From: G965220305 sp965220305
GTDB lineage: Bacteria > Chloroflexota > Dehalococcoidia > Lucifugimonadales > UBA3495
DNA: 64,000 bases
Reading direction: 5' to 3'
Assembly: GCA_965220305.1 (NCBI GenBank)
Contig: OZ244817.1
Coordinates: forward strand, 2,542,001 to 2,606,000
The notes under the pieces were generated by a model. The model ran no database searches and was not told the origin of the DNA. It saw nothing but the letters and a program-made list of their open reading frames with translations. A program made the position numbers and the translations under genes. Below, piece after piece: positions 1-8,737 of the stretch (the first letter of the stretch is position 1; every line of letters starts with the position of its first letter).

Positions 1-10
1 AAACAACCCT

Positions 11-80
11 CGTCATTCCGGCGCAGGCCGGAATCCGGGGAACCCTCAGCGTCATTCCGGCGCAGGCCGGAATCCAGGGG
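11..80. repeat. Two tandem REP-like palindromes
   Basis: Two copies of the window's commonest repeat lie head to tail. Each contains the palindrome ATTCCGGCGCAGGCCGGAAT followed by CC(A/G)GGG. The unit can fold into a hairpin of about 8 bp. The same family recurs in most intergenic gaps, in both orientations. The function is unknown; it is probably a REP/MITE-type dispersed repeat. Confidence 0.85.
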
Positions 81-155
81 GGAGGGGATGGTCGGGGCAA
101 CGCACCACCAGCGGACTTGACAGTGCAATTAGAGCGCCGTAGGAGGCCAAGGGAA

Positions 156-1532
156 ATGGTCGCAACCTCCGAGAACCGCGTCACCGGAAAGCTGGTGAAC
201 GCCGACACCGGGATGATTAGCCGCGAGATTTTCGTAGACCAGGACATCTACCAACAGGAACAGGAGCAGGTGTTCGCCCGCGCTTGGTTGTTCGTGGGCC
301 ACGAGGCCCAGGTCTCCAAGCCCGGCGACTTCTTCGTTTCCTGCATGGGCGAGGAGTCGGTCATTCTCTGCCGGGACCGGGAGGGGGATGTCCACGTATT
401 GCTGAACTCCTGTATGCACCGCGGCATGAAGGTATGCCGGTACGACGAGGGCAACACCCCCGTTTTCACCTGCCCCTATCACGGTTGGAGCTACGCCACC
501 GACGGCAAGCTGGTGGGCGTACCGTATTTCAAGGACGCCTACAATCAGGAGCTGGACAAGTCCAAGTGGGGACTGATAGAAGTCCCTCAGATGTACAACT
601 ACAAGGGCGGAATTTGGGCCACCTGGGACGAGTCGGCCCCTCCTTTCCTGGACTACATTGGGGATTTCAAGCTCTACCTGGACCTGCTGATGGACGGTTG
701 GGACGGCGCCGAGGGCGGCACCGAGGTCTTCGGCGGGGTCGAGAAATGGCTGGTGCCCTGCAATTGGAAGTTCCCCGCCGAGAACTTCATCGGTGACCGG
801 TACCACAACATCAGCCACCGCTCGGTTGACCTGGTGGGCATCGGGCCCAGCGGCGCCGGTCGCCGCGACCTGGGCGAGCGGGCCGGCGCACGGATGCTGG
901 ATGTCAGCTTCCCGGAACGGGGCCACGGCACGGTGATGGCCCTCCGGGCGATGGACGCTCCCATACTCCAGTCCTACCAGGACCTGCCCATACTGGCCGA
1001 GTACTTCCGGCACTGCGAGGAAGAGAAGAAGCGCAAGTTGGGCCAACTGTGGCGGTTGCTGGGCGGGCCGGGCACCATTTTCCCCAATATGTCCTACCTG
1101 CCGCGCCAGCCCCGCAGCATCGCCGTTTGGCACCCCCGGGGTGTGGGCCAGACCGAGGTGTGGCGTTGGTTCCTGGTGGACGCCAACGCGCCCCAGGAGG
1201 TCAAGGACTACCTGCGTCACTACTACATCCGCTACTCCGGGCCCGGGGGCCTGACCGAGCAGGACGACATGGAGAACTGGAACTACGCCCACTCGGCCAG
1301 CAGCGGGGTAGTGGCCCGGCGTCACCACTACAACTACGAGATGGGCCTGGGGCACGGTACGCCCACCTACGAAAACGCCGGCCTGAAACTGCCGGGGCTG
1401 GTCCTGGACACCACCGAGGCCAGGGCTGCGGAGCAAAACCAGCGGGGGTTCTACCGGCGCTGGGCCGAGTTCATGGACGCCGATGGCTGGGACAACCTGG
1501 TCACCTGGCGCAACGGCGCCAGCCACGGATAA
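156..1532 (+). CDS. Rieske aromatic ring-hydroxylating dioxygenase, alpha subunit
   Basis: Catalytic large subunit of a two-component ring-hydroxylating oxygenase, which would cis-dihydroxylate an aromatic substrate using electrons from a reductase not seen here. The Rieske [2Fe-2S] motif is CMH near residues 86-88 and CPYH near 106-109. The mononuclear-iron motif is GDRYHNISH around residues 213-221, and the likely third ligand is in EQDD around 368-371. The histidine spacing is H-x3-H rather than the usual H-x4-H. The ATG at 156 is chosen because AGGAGG sits nine bases upstream; an in-frame TTG at 117 lacks such a site. About 458 residues is normal for the family. The beta subunit follows 17 bp downstream. 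The substrate cannot be read from sequence. Confidence 0.92.
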   Translation: MVATSENRVTGKLVNADTGMISREIFVDQDIYQQEQEQVFARAWLFVGHEAQVSKPGDFFVSCMGEESVILCRDREGDVHVLLNSCMHRGMKVCRYDEGNTPVFTCPYHGWSYATDGKLVGVPYFKDAYNQELDKSKWGLIEVPQMYNYKGGIWATWDESAPPFLDYIGDFKLYLDLLMDGWDGAEGGTEVFGGVEKWLVPCNWKFPAENFIGDRYHNISHRSVDLVGIGPSGAGRRDLGERAGARMLDVSFPERGHGTVMALRAMDAPILQSYQDLPILAEYFRHCEEEKKRKLGQLWRLLGGPGTIFPNMSYLPRQPRSIAVWHPRGVGQTEVWRWFLVDANAPQEVKDYLRHYYIRYSGPGGLTEQDDMENWNYAHSASSGVVARRHHYNYEMGLGHGTPTYENAGLKLPGLVLDTTEARAAEQNQRGFYRRWAEFMDADGWDNLVTWRNGASHG

Positions 1533-1549
1533 TCGGGAGGTAGCTTAAC

Positions 1550-2095
1550 TTGGCTTACTCCGAACAAGACCTGGCCCGGCTGCTCCTCAAGGACGAGGTG
1601 GAACAGTTCCTCTTCGCCGAGGCGGAGTTGCTGGACGACCGCCAGTACGAGGAGTGGCTGTCGCTGCTGGACGACGACATCCGCTACTGGATGCCCATGC
1701 GCCGCAACGTGAAGTTTGGCGAGTTGGAGCGGGAGTTCACCCGGGAAGGGCAGGACATCAACTGGTTCGACGAGGGCAAGGACACCCTCACCCGCCGGGT
1801 GAACCAGATACTCACTGGCGTCCACTGGGCGGAGGAGCCCCTGTCGCGCATCTGCCACATCGTGTCCAACGTCCAGGTTCTGGATGCGCAGCCCTCCCCG
1901 TCGGACCCCTCGGAAGTCTCGGTCAAGTGCCGCTTCATCATCTACCGCAACCGCATCGAGACCGAGACGGACTTCCTGGTGGGGAAGCGGGAGGAACTGC
2001 TGCGCAAGACCGGCAAGGGTTGGAAAATCGCCCGGCGCAAAATTGTACTGGACCAGAACGTGCTACTGGCCAAGAACCTGACCTTTTTCTTTTGA
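1550..2095 (+). CDS. Ring-hydroxylating dioxygenase, beta subunit
   Basis: Small structural subunit (181 aa) of the SnoaL-like/NTF2 fold that packs with Rieske alpha subunits. It shows the family pattern VEQFLFAEAELLDDRQYEEW near the N-terminus, then WMP, a central region ending in RRVNQILTG, and a C-terminal VGKREELLRKTGKGWKIARR stretch. The start is TTG at 1550, with GGGAGG nine bases upstream. The gene is immediately downstream of the alpha subunit and probably co-transcribed and translationally coupled. The next small gene begins one base after its stop. Confidence 0.9.
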   Translation: MAYSEQDLARLLLKDEVEQFLFAEAELLDDRQYEEWLSLLDDDIRYWMPMRRNVKFGELEREFTREGQDINWFDEGKDTLTRRVNQILTGVHWAEEPLSRICHIVSNVQVLDAQPSPSDPSEVSVKCRFIIYRNRIETETDFLVGKREELLRKTGKGWKIARRKIVLDQNVLLAKNLTFFF

Positions 2096-2096
2096 T

Positions 2097-2309
2097 ATGA
2101 GTGAAATAGTCAATATCCGGTTGCTGGAGCCGGGAACGAAACTCCGGCTGTCCAACAATGCCACCGGCGAGGTGGTCACCAACTTCAACGACGGGGTGTG
2201 GATAACCGTGCGGTTCCTGACCTCGCCGGAAGACCCTGCCTTGGAAGGCACCGAGGACATGGTCTTTGCCCAGGACGTTATGGAGGTCCTGGAATGGCCC
2301 CAGTCCTGA
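2097..2309 (+). CDS. Small hypothetical protein in dioxygenase operon
   Basis: A 70-residue acidic protein predicted to be mostly beta strand (GTKLRLSNNATGEVVTNF, then GVWITVRFL). It has no signal peptide, cysteines or recognisable catalytic motif. Its ATG starts one base after the beta-subunit stop, so it is almost certainly translated with the oxygenase. Position suggests an accessory role in assembly or regulation, but nothing in the sequence proves it. Confidence 0.6.
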   Translation: MSEIVNIRLLEPGTKLRLSNNATGEVVTNFNDGVWITVRFLTSPEDPALEGTEDMVFAQDVMEVLEWPQS

Positions 2310-2349
2310 CCGCCGCCGCCGCATTGCTTTGCCAGCCACCGAACAACCC

Positions 2350-2553
2350 ATGCTGACGCCGTCCACAGACCTGCTCCGCCGGGCCTTCGCCGCCGGGTTT
2401 GAGTCCATCGACGACGGCGACACTTTCTATTTGGGCTTCAACGCCTACCTGTCCGCTGCCGGTTATGCCCGGCGGGACGACATCCCCTGCACCTGCCCCG
2501 ACCAAGGGGCCCACGGCCACCAGCCCGAATGCCGCTGGGTAAGGTCGGAGTAG
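2350..2553 (+). CDS. Small Cys/His-rich hypothetical protein
   Basis: A 67-residue ORF from the ATG at 2350, ending in a cluster CTCPDQGAHGHQPECRW. The cysteines and histidines (CxC, then HxH, then C) could bind zinc or iron. An in-frame start further upstream would overlap the preceding gene. No strong ribosome-binding site is visible, so the start and even the reality of the gene are uncertain. It is the last gene of the oxygenase group; downstream lie a half REP and a full REP. Confidence 0.4.
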   Translation: MLTPSTDLLRRAFAAGFESIDDGDTFYLGFNAYLSAAGYARRDDIPCTCPDQGAHGHQPECRWVRSE

Positions 2554-2937
2554 CCTATAGCGCGGGAAGACCTGGCCTTCGCAAGTTCCCGTCATTCCGG
2601 CGGAGGCGTTGGGCGTCCCGGTGGGAGGAATGGTCCGGCAGGCTGTCACGCCGCGATTGGTTTCCCCGTGTCCCCTGAAGTGCCTGCCCCATCCTGCTAC
2701 CGGGTGTAACCCATACCTGGCGAACGGTCCTAACAGTTGACGGAACTGTTGAATCAGGGGGCGCTGGATTCCCGCCTTCGCGGGAATGACGGGTCCCTCG
2801 CATTCCAATATGTGATTGCCCTGGGGGAACGCCCTTGAAAATTGATTCCCCGGCTGGGTTCCTGTACCATTTGCGCTACCAGGCCAACCCCGGCAACGTC
2901 CCCAGGCCGACGCCACCCGAAAGGAGCAGTTTCAAGA
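2554..2937. repeat. Intergenic gap with REP-like repeats
   Basis: No gene is apparent in this 384-bp gap. A half copy of the GTCATTCCGGC repeat lies at about 2590-2607 and a complete inverted copy at 2764-2793. It is followed by CCAATATGTGATTGCCC, the terminal motif of a MITE-like family found complete at 57122 and 62067. AAAGGAG at 2920-2926 is the ribosome-binding site of the next gene. Confidence 0.6.
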
Positions 2938-4347
2938 GTGATTGACGATACTTTATCCACGCTTTTTGCCATCCCGGGTTGGGACGAGCAACACGCCGCC
3001 GGGCTGGAAATTTCCGGCGCTCTGGACCCAATACTGCCCACGCCCTTCCGTATCGGGGAGGCCGCCACGGCCAGCCTGGCGGGCATCGGCCTTGCCATCT
3101 CCGACCTTTGGCAACTGCGGACCGGGCACGGCCAGGAGGTTAAAGTCGACACCCGCCGGGCCACGGCCTCGTTGCGCAGCGGGCGGTACATGGCCATGGA
3201 CGGGGCGTCGGTTGCCGGCGAGCGGAACTCGGTGGCGGGAGTGTATCCCGCCAAGAACGGGCGTTTTAGCTATCTCCACTGCAATTTCCCCAACCACCGC
3301 GCCGCCGCCCTGGGGGTACTGGGGGTGGAGGAAGAAGACCGGGAGCAGGTGCGACGGGCGGTGGCCCAGTGGGACGCCCTGGAACTGGAGGAAGCCATCA
3401 TCGCCGCCGGAGGGGCCGGCGGAATGGCCCGCTCCATGGAGGAGTGGGCCCAGCACCCCCAGGCCGCGGCCATCGCCTCCCTGCCCCTGTTGGAAATCGA
3501 GAAAATTGCCGATAGCCCGCCTCAACCCCTGCCCGAGGGTCCCAGGCCCCTGTCGGGGTTGAGGGTGTTGGACCTCACCCGGGTGCTGGCCGGGCCCACC
3601 TGCGCTCGCACCCTGGCCGAACACGGCGCCGACGTGCTGAAGATAACCGCCGCCCACCTACCCAGCAGCGCGGCCCAGGAGGACGACACCGGCCACGGCA
3701 AGCTGTCCGCCCGCCTGGACCTGCGGGAAGAAGAGGACGTGGAGACCCTGCTGGGACTGGTGCGGGATGGCGATGTTTTCTCCCAGGGGTACCGCCCCGG
3801 GGCCCTCGCCCGTCGGGGACTCTCGCCCGAGGACTTGGCTAAGGTGCGTCCGGGCATAGTTTACGTATCGCTATCGGCCTTTGGACGGGCCGGCCCCTGG
3901 GCCACTCGGCGAGGCTTCGATACCGTGGTGCAAACGGTGAGCGGCATAACCTCCCGCCAGGGTGAGCTGTTCCCAGGCGCTGAGCCGGGGCCCCAGTTCT
4001 ACCCGGTTTCGGCCATCGACTACCTGACCGGGTACCTGATGGCCTTCGGGACCCTGGTTGCCCTGGCCCGCCGGGTGCGGGAAGGGGGCAGTTGGTTGGT
4101 CCGGGTCTCCCTGGCCCAGACCGGTCGCTGGCTGGTGGACCGGGGACAGGTCCCGGAATCCCAGTTGCAAGGTGTCCCCGGCGAGTTCACCCCGGAGGAG
4201 ATAGAGCGTTGGACAACGACCAGCGACGTGCCCCGGGGCCGGCTGCACCACCTGGCGCCGGTGCTGGAGTTCTCCGAGAGCCAGCCCTACTGGGCCAGGC
4301 CCACGGTGCCCCTGGGATACCATGACCCGGTGTGGCCGGAGCGGTAG
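2938..4347 (+). CDS. CaiB/BaiF family (class III) CoA transferase, rearranged order
   Basis: A 469-residue protein of the formyl-CoA transferase family, which moves CoA between carboxylic acids. The order is unusual. The first 200 residues look like the C-terminal part of a CaiB protein (RIGEAATASLAGIGLA, GQEVKVD, then EEWAQHPQAAAIASLPLLEI). The canonical N-terminal block LSGLRVLDLTRVLAGPTCAR begins near residue 200, followed by LSAFGRAGPW and SAIDYLTGYLMAFG, which probably holds the catalytic aspartate. It therefore resembles a duplication with N-terminal loss, or a permutation. The GTG at 2938 has AAAGGAG eleven bases upstream. It ends convergently with the cupin gene. Confidence 0.8.
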   Translation: MIDDTLSTLFAIPGWDEQHAAGLEISGALDPILPTPFRIGEAATASLAGIGLAISDLWQLRTGHGQEVKVDTRRATASLRSGRYMAMDGASVAGERNSVAGVYPAKNGRFSYLHCNFPNHRAAALGVLGVEEEDREQVRRAVAQWDALELEEAIIAAGGAGGMARSMEEWAQHPQAAAIASLPLLEIEKIADSPPQPLPEGPRPLSGLRVLDLTRVLAGPTCARTLAEHGADVLKITAAHLPSSAAQEDDTGHGKLSARLDLREEEDVETLLGLVRDGDVFSQGYRPGALARRGLSPEDLAKVRPGIVYVSLSAFGRAGPWATRRGFDTVVQTVSGITSRQGELFPGAEPGPQFYPVSAIDYLTGYLMAFGTLVALARRVREGGSWLVRVSLAQTGRWLVDRGQVPESQLQGVPGEFTPEEIERWTTTSDVPRGRLHHLAPVLEFSESQPYWARPTVPLGYHDPVWPER

Positions 4348-4369
4348 ACCTACTCCGCCGGAATAAACT

Positions 4370-4409
4370 AAGGCGCTGCCTCCGCCAATTCGGCGAAGAG
4401 CAGCGCCTT
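4370..4409. terminator. Convergent intergenic hairpin
   Basis: Perfect 9-bp inverted repeat AAGGCGCTG / CAGCGCCTT with an inner GCC/GGC pairing, placed between the convergent CoA-transferase and cupin genes. The U-tract is weak. It probably serves both genes. Confidence 0.5.
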
Positions 4410-4442
4410 CTGGTTGCTGGGACCACTGCGGCCCGGGCTGGG

Positions 4443-4781
4443 TTATTGTTCCAGGTGAATAGTGGCTGTCACCCGGGGAGCGTCGCCCACCACGCGGGTA
4501 GTATGTCCGTGGCCCGTCAGGTCCTCCGCCAAGTTGACATCTCCGGGGCCAAGCCGGTGGAGCGTGCCGTCGGCCAGCCCAATTTCGCCCTCTCCGGAGA
4601 GGGTGATTATGTACTGCCGCCGGGGCGCCACGTGCCAATCGCTGAAGGAACCCGGGGGCGAGGCCCGGAACACGACCCCCTTGGCGTTCTGCAACTGGGT
4701 CCAGACCGGATGGGAGGAAGGGTCGATTTCTTCAATGTGGGATTCGCCGTCGTCGCCGGAATACAGTCTAATGGAGCCCAT
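4443..4781 (-). CDS. Small cupin-domain protein
   Basis: A 112-residue single-domain cupin. WHVAPRRQYIITLSGEGEI resembles cupin motif 1 and GPGDVNLAEDLTGHGHTTRV resembles motif 2. One expected histidine of motif 1 appears to be replaced, so metal binding is uncertain. AGGAGGGA lies just upstream of the ATG. It could be a sensor domain or a small isomerase/dioxygenase; no partner gene is adjacent on this strand. Confidence 0.7.
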   Translation of the reverse strand: MGSIRLYSGDDGESHIEEIDPSSHPVWTQLQNAKGVVFRASPPGSFSDWHVAPRRQYIITLSGEGEIGLADGTLHRLGPGDVNLAEDLTGHGHTTRVVGDAPRVTATIHLEQ

Positions 4782-5008
4782 TGTCCCTCCTGTTAATATG
4801 AAAATCCAGCTTGAATATTAACCCAAATATGGGCCTGTGTCTTGGGGATTTTGACAACGGGGCTGATAATCTACCAGCCTTAATGGGCATGGAGCAAGCT
4901 GGATAGGACTGGCGTGTATACTATTGGCTATAGGTAGTTTCGAGCAATGTACCTTCGCCATGACTGGCATCAGCAAGAAATTGACGATGACCGGCGTGAG
5001 GAATATCA

Positions 5009-5221
5009 ATGACAACAGTAGAGGGACGGCTTACCCGGCTTGAGGAAGCCTATAGGCATCTGGCAACCGAGGAAGACCTTGCCAATGTGAAAGCGGACTT
5101 AGGCAAGTCCATACTCGAAGTCGAAAACAGGATGATAAAGTGGATAGTCGGAACAATGTTGGTGGGTATGGGTGTGGCCGCCAGCATCGCCATCGCTCTA
5201 CAGAGACTTCTTGGAGGGTAA
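5009..5221 (+). CDS. Small coiled-coil membrane protein
   Basis: A 70-residue protein with an N-terminal heptad-rich helix (VEGRLTRLEEAYRHLATEEDLANVKADL) and a C-terminal transmembrane helix (IVGTMLVGMGVAASIAIAL). The layout resembles small coiled-coil/TM proteins such as XhlA-like or DUF1640-like families, but the match is only architectural. GAGG precedes the ATG. Its surroundings are more AT-rich than the neighbours. Confidence 0.6.
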   Translation: MTTVEGRLTRLEEAYRHLATEEDLANVKADLGKSILEVENRMIKWIVGTMLVGMGVAASIAIALQRLLGG

Positions 5222-5305
5222 ACCGGGCGGCAACCGTTACGTAATAGGGTAGCGGCCTCCCGGTGTCCTGGGTGGTCCAGATTAAAACGTATAAGGGGCA
5301 GGTCA

Positions 5306-6184
5306 ATGACATCGTCATCGGAAGTATTGCAGGGCAGAGTCGCCATCGTTACCGGAGCGGCCAGTCCCATCGGCATGGGCCGTTCCATCACCACCGCCCT
5401 GGTGCGGGCCGGGGCCCGGGTCGCCATGTTGGACATCAACGAAGATTGGCTGGAACAGACGGCCAACGATATGCGGGAGTTGGGCGGCGATGACGCCGTG
5501 CTGCCGATAGTGGCCGACGTGACCGACCCGGAGTCGGTGGACCAGGCCGTCGACCGCACCGTCCGGGAGATGGGCGGACTGCATATCCTGGTCAACAACG
5601 CCGGCATCAACCTGCGCTCCGGCGGATTCACCGAGCCCGGGGAAACCGGCAGGCGCACCGACTTCTGGGAGATTGATCCCTCGGGCTGGCTGCGGGTTAT
5701 TGCCGTCAACCTGAGCGGCCCTTTCATTATGTCCCACGCCGTGGCCTCCCACATGGTGCAGCAGGGATTTGGCCGCATTATCAGCGTCACCACCAGCATG
5801 GACACCATGTGGCGCAAGGGAGGCGCGCCCTACGGCCCCTCCAAGGCCGGGCACGAAGCCCTGGTGGCCATCATGGCCCAGGACCTGGAGGGCACCGGAG
5901 TAACCGCCAACGTGCTTACCCCGGGCGGCGCGACGGCTACCAACATGGTGCTGCCCCCGGAGGGCGCCAGCGCCAGGACCCTCATCCAACCGGAGGTAAT
6001 GCAGTCCCCCGTGGTCTGGATCGCCTCCGACGCCGCCAGTGATTGGAATGGTCGGCGCATCATCGCCTATCACTGGGACGACGCGCTACCCCTGGAGGAG
6101 CGGCTGGAGAAGTGCAGCGCGCCCTGCGCCTGGCCCCAGTTGGGCATCCAGGCGGTGCATCCCGACTGGTACGGCCAGGACTAA
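5306..6184 (+). CDS. SDR family oxidoreductase
   Basis: Short-chain dehydrogenase/reductase of 292 aa. The Rossmann motif is TGAASPIGMG near residues 16-25, a variant of TGxxxGxG with an extra residue. NNAG lies near 96-99. The catalytic Ser-Tyr-Lys set is in VTTSMDTMW and YGPSKAG. About 40 residues after the core (HWDDALPLEERLEKCSAPCAW) exceed the minimal SDR length. The substrate is unknown; the setting suggests alcohol or ketone conversion in a catabolic pathway. The ATG at 5306 follows a weak GGGGCAGG site. Confidence 0.88.
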   Translation: MTSSSEVLQGRVAIVTGAASPIGMGRSITTALVRAGARVAMLDINEDWLEQTANDMRELGGDDAVLPIVADVTDPESVDQAVDRTVREMGGLHILVNNAGINLRSGGFTEPGETGRRTDFWEIDPSGWLRVIAVNLSGPFIMSHAVASHMVQQGFGRIISVTTSMDTMWRKGGAPYGPSKAGHEALVAIMAQDLEGTGVTANVLTPGGATATNMVLPPEGASARTLIQPEVMQSPVVWIASDAASDWNGRRIIAYHWDDALPLEERLEKCSAPCAWPQLGIQAVHPDWYGQD

Positions 6185-6539
6185 TGGGACTCGCCCACGG
6201 TCAACAGCCCGTCGTTGTGGCGACAGGACGATTGCAAAGTTGTTCGATTCGCGCCGTCCGCTCGGTCATGGTAGGACTCCAAGGTTGGAACTGTGGATTC
6301 CCGCTTTCGCGGGAATGACGGCGAGCGTAGAGTAAAGAAGGGTGAGTAGCGGATGGAATGCGTGCTCTCCGTCGTTCCGGTAGGGGCCGGAGTCCGTGAA
6401 ATCTAACCACCGTAACGTTGTCGGGACTGCGTCAGCCGTGGATTCCGCCTTCCTTCCGTCATTCCCGCGAAAGCGGGAATCCAGGTAGCGGTGTCTGGCG
6501 TGGACCGTTGTATGGGTAAAAAGAAAAGTATGCCAGGCG
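6185..6539. repeat. Intergenic gap with REP copies
   Basis: No gene is seen. Three copies of the palindromic repeat are present: inverted at about 6290-6320 (TTCCCGC..GCGGGAA), a diverged one at 6370-6392, and a direct one at 6457-6484. Two repeat subtypes, CCGGC and CCCGC, occur side by side. Confidence 0.7.
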
Positions 6540-7010
6540 TCACCTCCTGGACAGGTTGACGACCTCGGCGCCGCTGGCCCGCGCCAGCAACTCCGGGGAG
6601 ATGATAATCTCCTCCCCCCAGACTCCCGCTCCCACACCCAAGACCTCTTCTTGCAGCAACGCCTCGTCCATGAAGCTGCGGAAGCCCGTCGGCTGCCAGT
6701 GGAAGGGAGGAATCGAGCCTATCTGGTAGCCGGTCGCCTGGTAAACGCTCTCGGCGTCGGCCAGCCGGATGTTGCGGTTGCCGACGGCCCGCTTCAGGTG
6801 GCCGGACACGGCGTTCTTGTCCCCTCCCAGCATCACCAGCACCCGCTCCCCCGCCCCTGTCTGGAATATCAGCGTCTTGACCATCTGGCCCGGTTGGTAG
6901 CCCAGGGCTTCGGCAACGCTGGCGGCCCCCTTGGACGTCTGCGGGGAGAAGCTGAGCTTCAGGTAGGGAATCCCTTGCTGGTCCAGGAACTGGTGGGCTG
7001 GCAAGTCCAT
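6540..7010 (-). CDS. YbaK/EbsC-type aminoacyl-tRNA deacylase
   Basis: A 156-residue stand-alone YbaK/ProX-like editing domain, expected to hydrolyse mis-acylated tRNA (for example Cys-tRNA-Pro). Family landmarks are the MVKTLIFQTG strand with the conserved lysine, LVMLGGDKNAV, ATGYQIGSIPPF and the C-terminal VWGEEIIISPELLARAS. A strong AGGAGGAG site lies upstream of the ATG at 7010. It acts in the cytosol as a single-gene unit. The precise tRNA specificity cannot be assigned. Confidence 0.85.
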   Translation of the reverse strand: MDLPAHQFLDQQGIPYLKLSFSPQTSKGAASVAEALGYQPGQMVKTLIFQTGAGERVLVMLGGDKNAVSGHLKRAVGNRNIRLADAESVYQATGYQIGSIPPFHWQPTGFRSFMDEALLQEEVLGVGAGVWGEEIIISPELLARASGAEVVNLSRR

Positions 7011-7065
7011 TTAACGGTCTCCTCCTGGTTTGGTAGTGGCTGTATTCCAGGCTGCCAACGCCGGG

Positions 7066-8307
7066 CTATACCTGCAACCGTCGCAGCGTCGGACGGACTA
7101 CTCCGAGGATAAAAGAGATCCCCAGGTAGATGACCGCCCCGCCGGCTAAGGCCGCAGTCCAGCCAAGGGTGTCCGCCACCACGGACATGGGAAAGGAGCC
7201 GATGAACATGAATGCCGCCGAAACATACCAGATGCTCATCACCCGGCCCTGTAGCTCGGCGGGCACCGAAAGCTGGAGCACCGTGGTTCCCATGGGTACG
7301 ATGCTGCCCATGCCGACGAAGAACAGTATGCCCCAGGATAGCCAGAACCAGGGCGACCAGGCCAGGCAGAACACGGCTATGCCGAACATGAAGATGCAGG
7401 CCAGCAGGAGCCGATTCTTGTGCTGGAAATTCCCCAGGGACGCCAGGATAAACGTGCCCGACAAAGACCCGATTCCCGCCCCGGTCATCAGCAGTCCGGC
7501 CTGTCCGGCGCCCACTTCCAGCACCTGCTTGGCGAAGGCGGGCAACACCTGGGAGTAGGGCATGGCGAAGAACCCGAAGGCGAACCCGATGCCAATCACG
7601 GTGAAGGTAACCGGGTTGCTCCAGCAATACTTGATGCCGGTCACCAGGTCGGTGAGGATGGTCGAGCGTCGCGTCCGGACCGTCTGCGGTACCTTCCGGA
7701 CCAGCAGCAGCGTTACGGTCCCCACTAGGAAACAAGCGGCGGCCAGGTAGAGAGCCGTGTCGATGCCCGCAAGCTCGATGATGCCCCCGGCCAATGCCGG
7801 GCCCAGAATTCGCCCCGAGTTCATCACCGCCGAATTGAGGACCACGGCGTTCATCAGGTCATCCCGGTCCACCAGGTCCGATACAATGGCCAACCGGGCC
7901 GGGGTGTTGATGGCTTGGAGCAGGCCAAGAAAGAAGGCCGTGACGTAAATGTGCCACAGCGCGACCAGCCCGGCCGTTTCCAGAACCGCAAGACCCAACA
8001 CCAGTAGGACCACCAGCGTCTGGGTCAGCATCAATAGGCTGCGGCGGTCGAAACGGTCGGCGAAAATGCCTCCGAACAGAACGAACCCCAGGGTGGGCAG
8101 GCCATAGAGGAAGACCATGAACCCCATGAGTGAGGCGGAGTTGGTAAGCTCCAATACCATCCAGCCCAGAATGAGGAACTGCATACCCCGCCCCGCCGCC
8201 TGGGTGCTGGTCCCCGACCAGAACCACCGGAAATCGCGGTTCCGCAGGGCGCGGAAGGTCTGAAGTCTGTGCCCTATCGCCAAAACTTGAGCCAACTGGA
8301 CCACCAA
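7066..8307 (-). CDS. MFS transporter, EntS-like (MFS_3)
   Basis: A 413-residue major facilitator with about 12 predicted TM helices. The N-terminal RNRDFRWFWSGTSTQAAGRGMQ block and the loop FGGIFADRFDRRSLLMLTQ are typical of the enterobactin-exporter-like MFS_3 group. It is probably a drug or small-molecule exporter. The start is uncertain: 8307 is a non-ATG codon without a clear ribosome-binding site. It is transcribed toward the YbaK gene. Confidence 0.82.
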   Translation of the reverse strand: MVVQLAQVLAIGHRLQTFRALRNRDFRWFWSGTSTQAAGRGMQFLILGWMVLELTNSASLMGFMVFLYGLPTLGFVLFGGIFADRFDRRSLLMLTQTLVVLLVLGLAVLETAGLVALWHIYVTAFFLGLLQAINTPARLAIVSDLVDRDDLMNAVVLNSAVMNSGRILGPALAGGIIELAGIDTALYLAAACFLVGTVTLLLVRKVPQTVRTRRSTILTDLVTGIKYCWSNPVTFTVIGIGFAFGFFAMPYSQVLPAFAKQVLEVGAGQAGLLMTGAGIGSLSGTFILASLGNFQHKNRLLLACIFMFGIAVFCLAWSPWFWLSWGILFFVGMGSIVPMGTTVLQLSVPAELQGRVMSIWYVSAAFMFIGSFPMSVVADTLGWTAALAGGAVIYLGISFILGVVRPTLRRLQV

Positions 8308-8737
8308 CTTGCACGAAATAACCGGGCTGGGGATTACCGGGCTGAGGATTAAATGAGCAACCCCCGCAGGAGACGCGAAGAGCCGTATTCTACACCCCGA
8401 AGGGCAACGGGTGTAAAGCTAGGGCGCGGGGGCCGGGACAATCGCATATTGGATTGCGAAAGACCCGTCATTCCCGCGAAGGCGGGAATCCAGGGGTGGA
8501 GGTCCGGTGCTGGCCGTCTGAAAGTCCTTTTTCCAGCACATCCCCGCTCACCCTGAGCTTGTCGAAGGGCCGGTACATGCCCCCGCTCGTGGTGAGCCTG
8601 TCGAATCACCCCCCGGAAGGGACGTCACCCTCCCCCCCGCCCTGGATTCCGGCCTACGCCGGAATGACGGGGGTGCAAACTCCCGTCCTTTAAGGGAGAG
8701 GGTTAGGGTGTGGACGCCGCGTCGGGCCTTCGACCGA
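8308..8737. repeat. Dense intergenic repeat block
   Basis: No gene. It holds a GCAATCGCATATTGGATTGC motif (about 8439-8458), a REP copy (8466-8493), an imperfect palindrome with the arms CCGCTCACCCTGAGCTTGTCG and GGTGAGCCTGTCGAA (about 8545-8612), and an inverted REP (8641-8671). Several repeat families have accumulated at one site. Confidence 0.7.

Noticed and set aside
11..80. Possible CRISPR array from tandem repeats
   Set aside because: Only two units without a spacer of constant length; the same palindrome occurs as single copies throughout the window.
129..1526. 465-codon antisense ORF opposite the Rieske alpha gene
   Set aside because: A shadow produced by GC-rich codon bias; composition is Val/Gly/Pro-rich and without family motifs. 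The plus strand has all Rieske motifs.
4851..4870. TTGACA followed by GATAAT as a promoter
   Set aside because: The spacer is only 8 bp, too short for a sigma-70 promoter.
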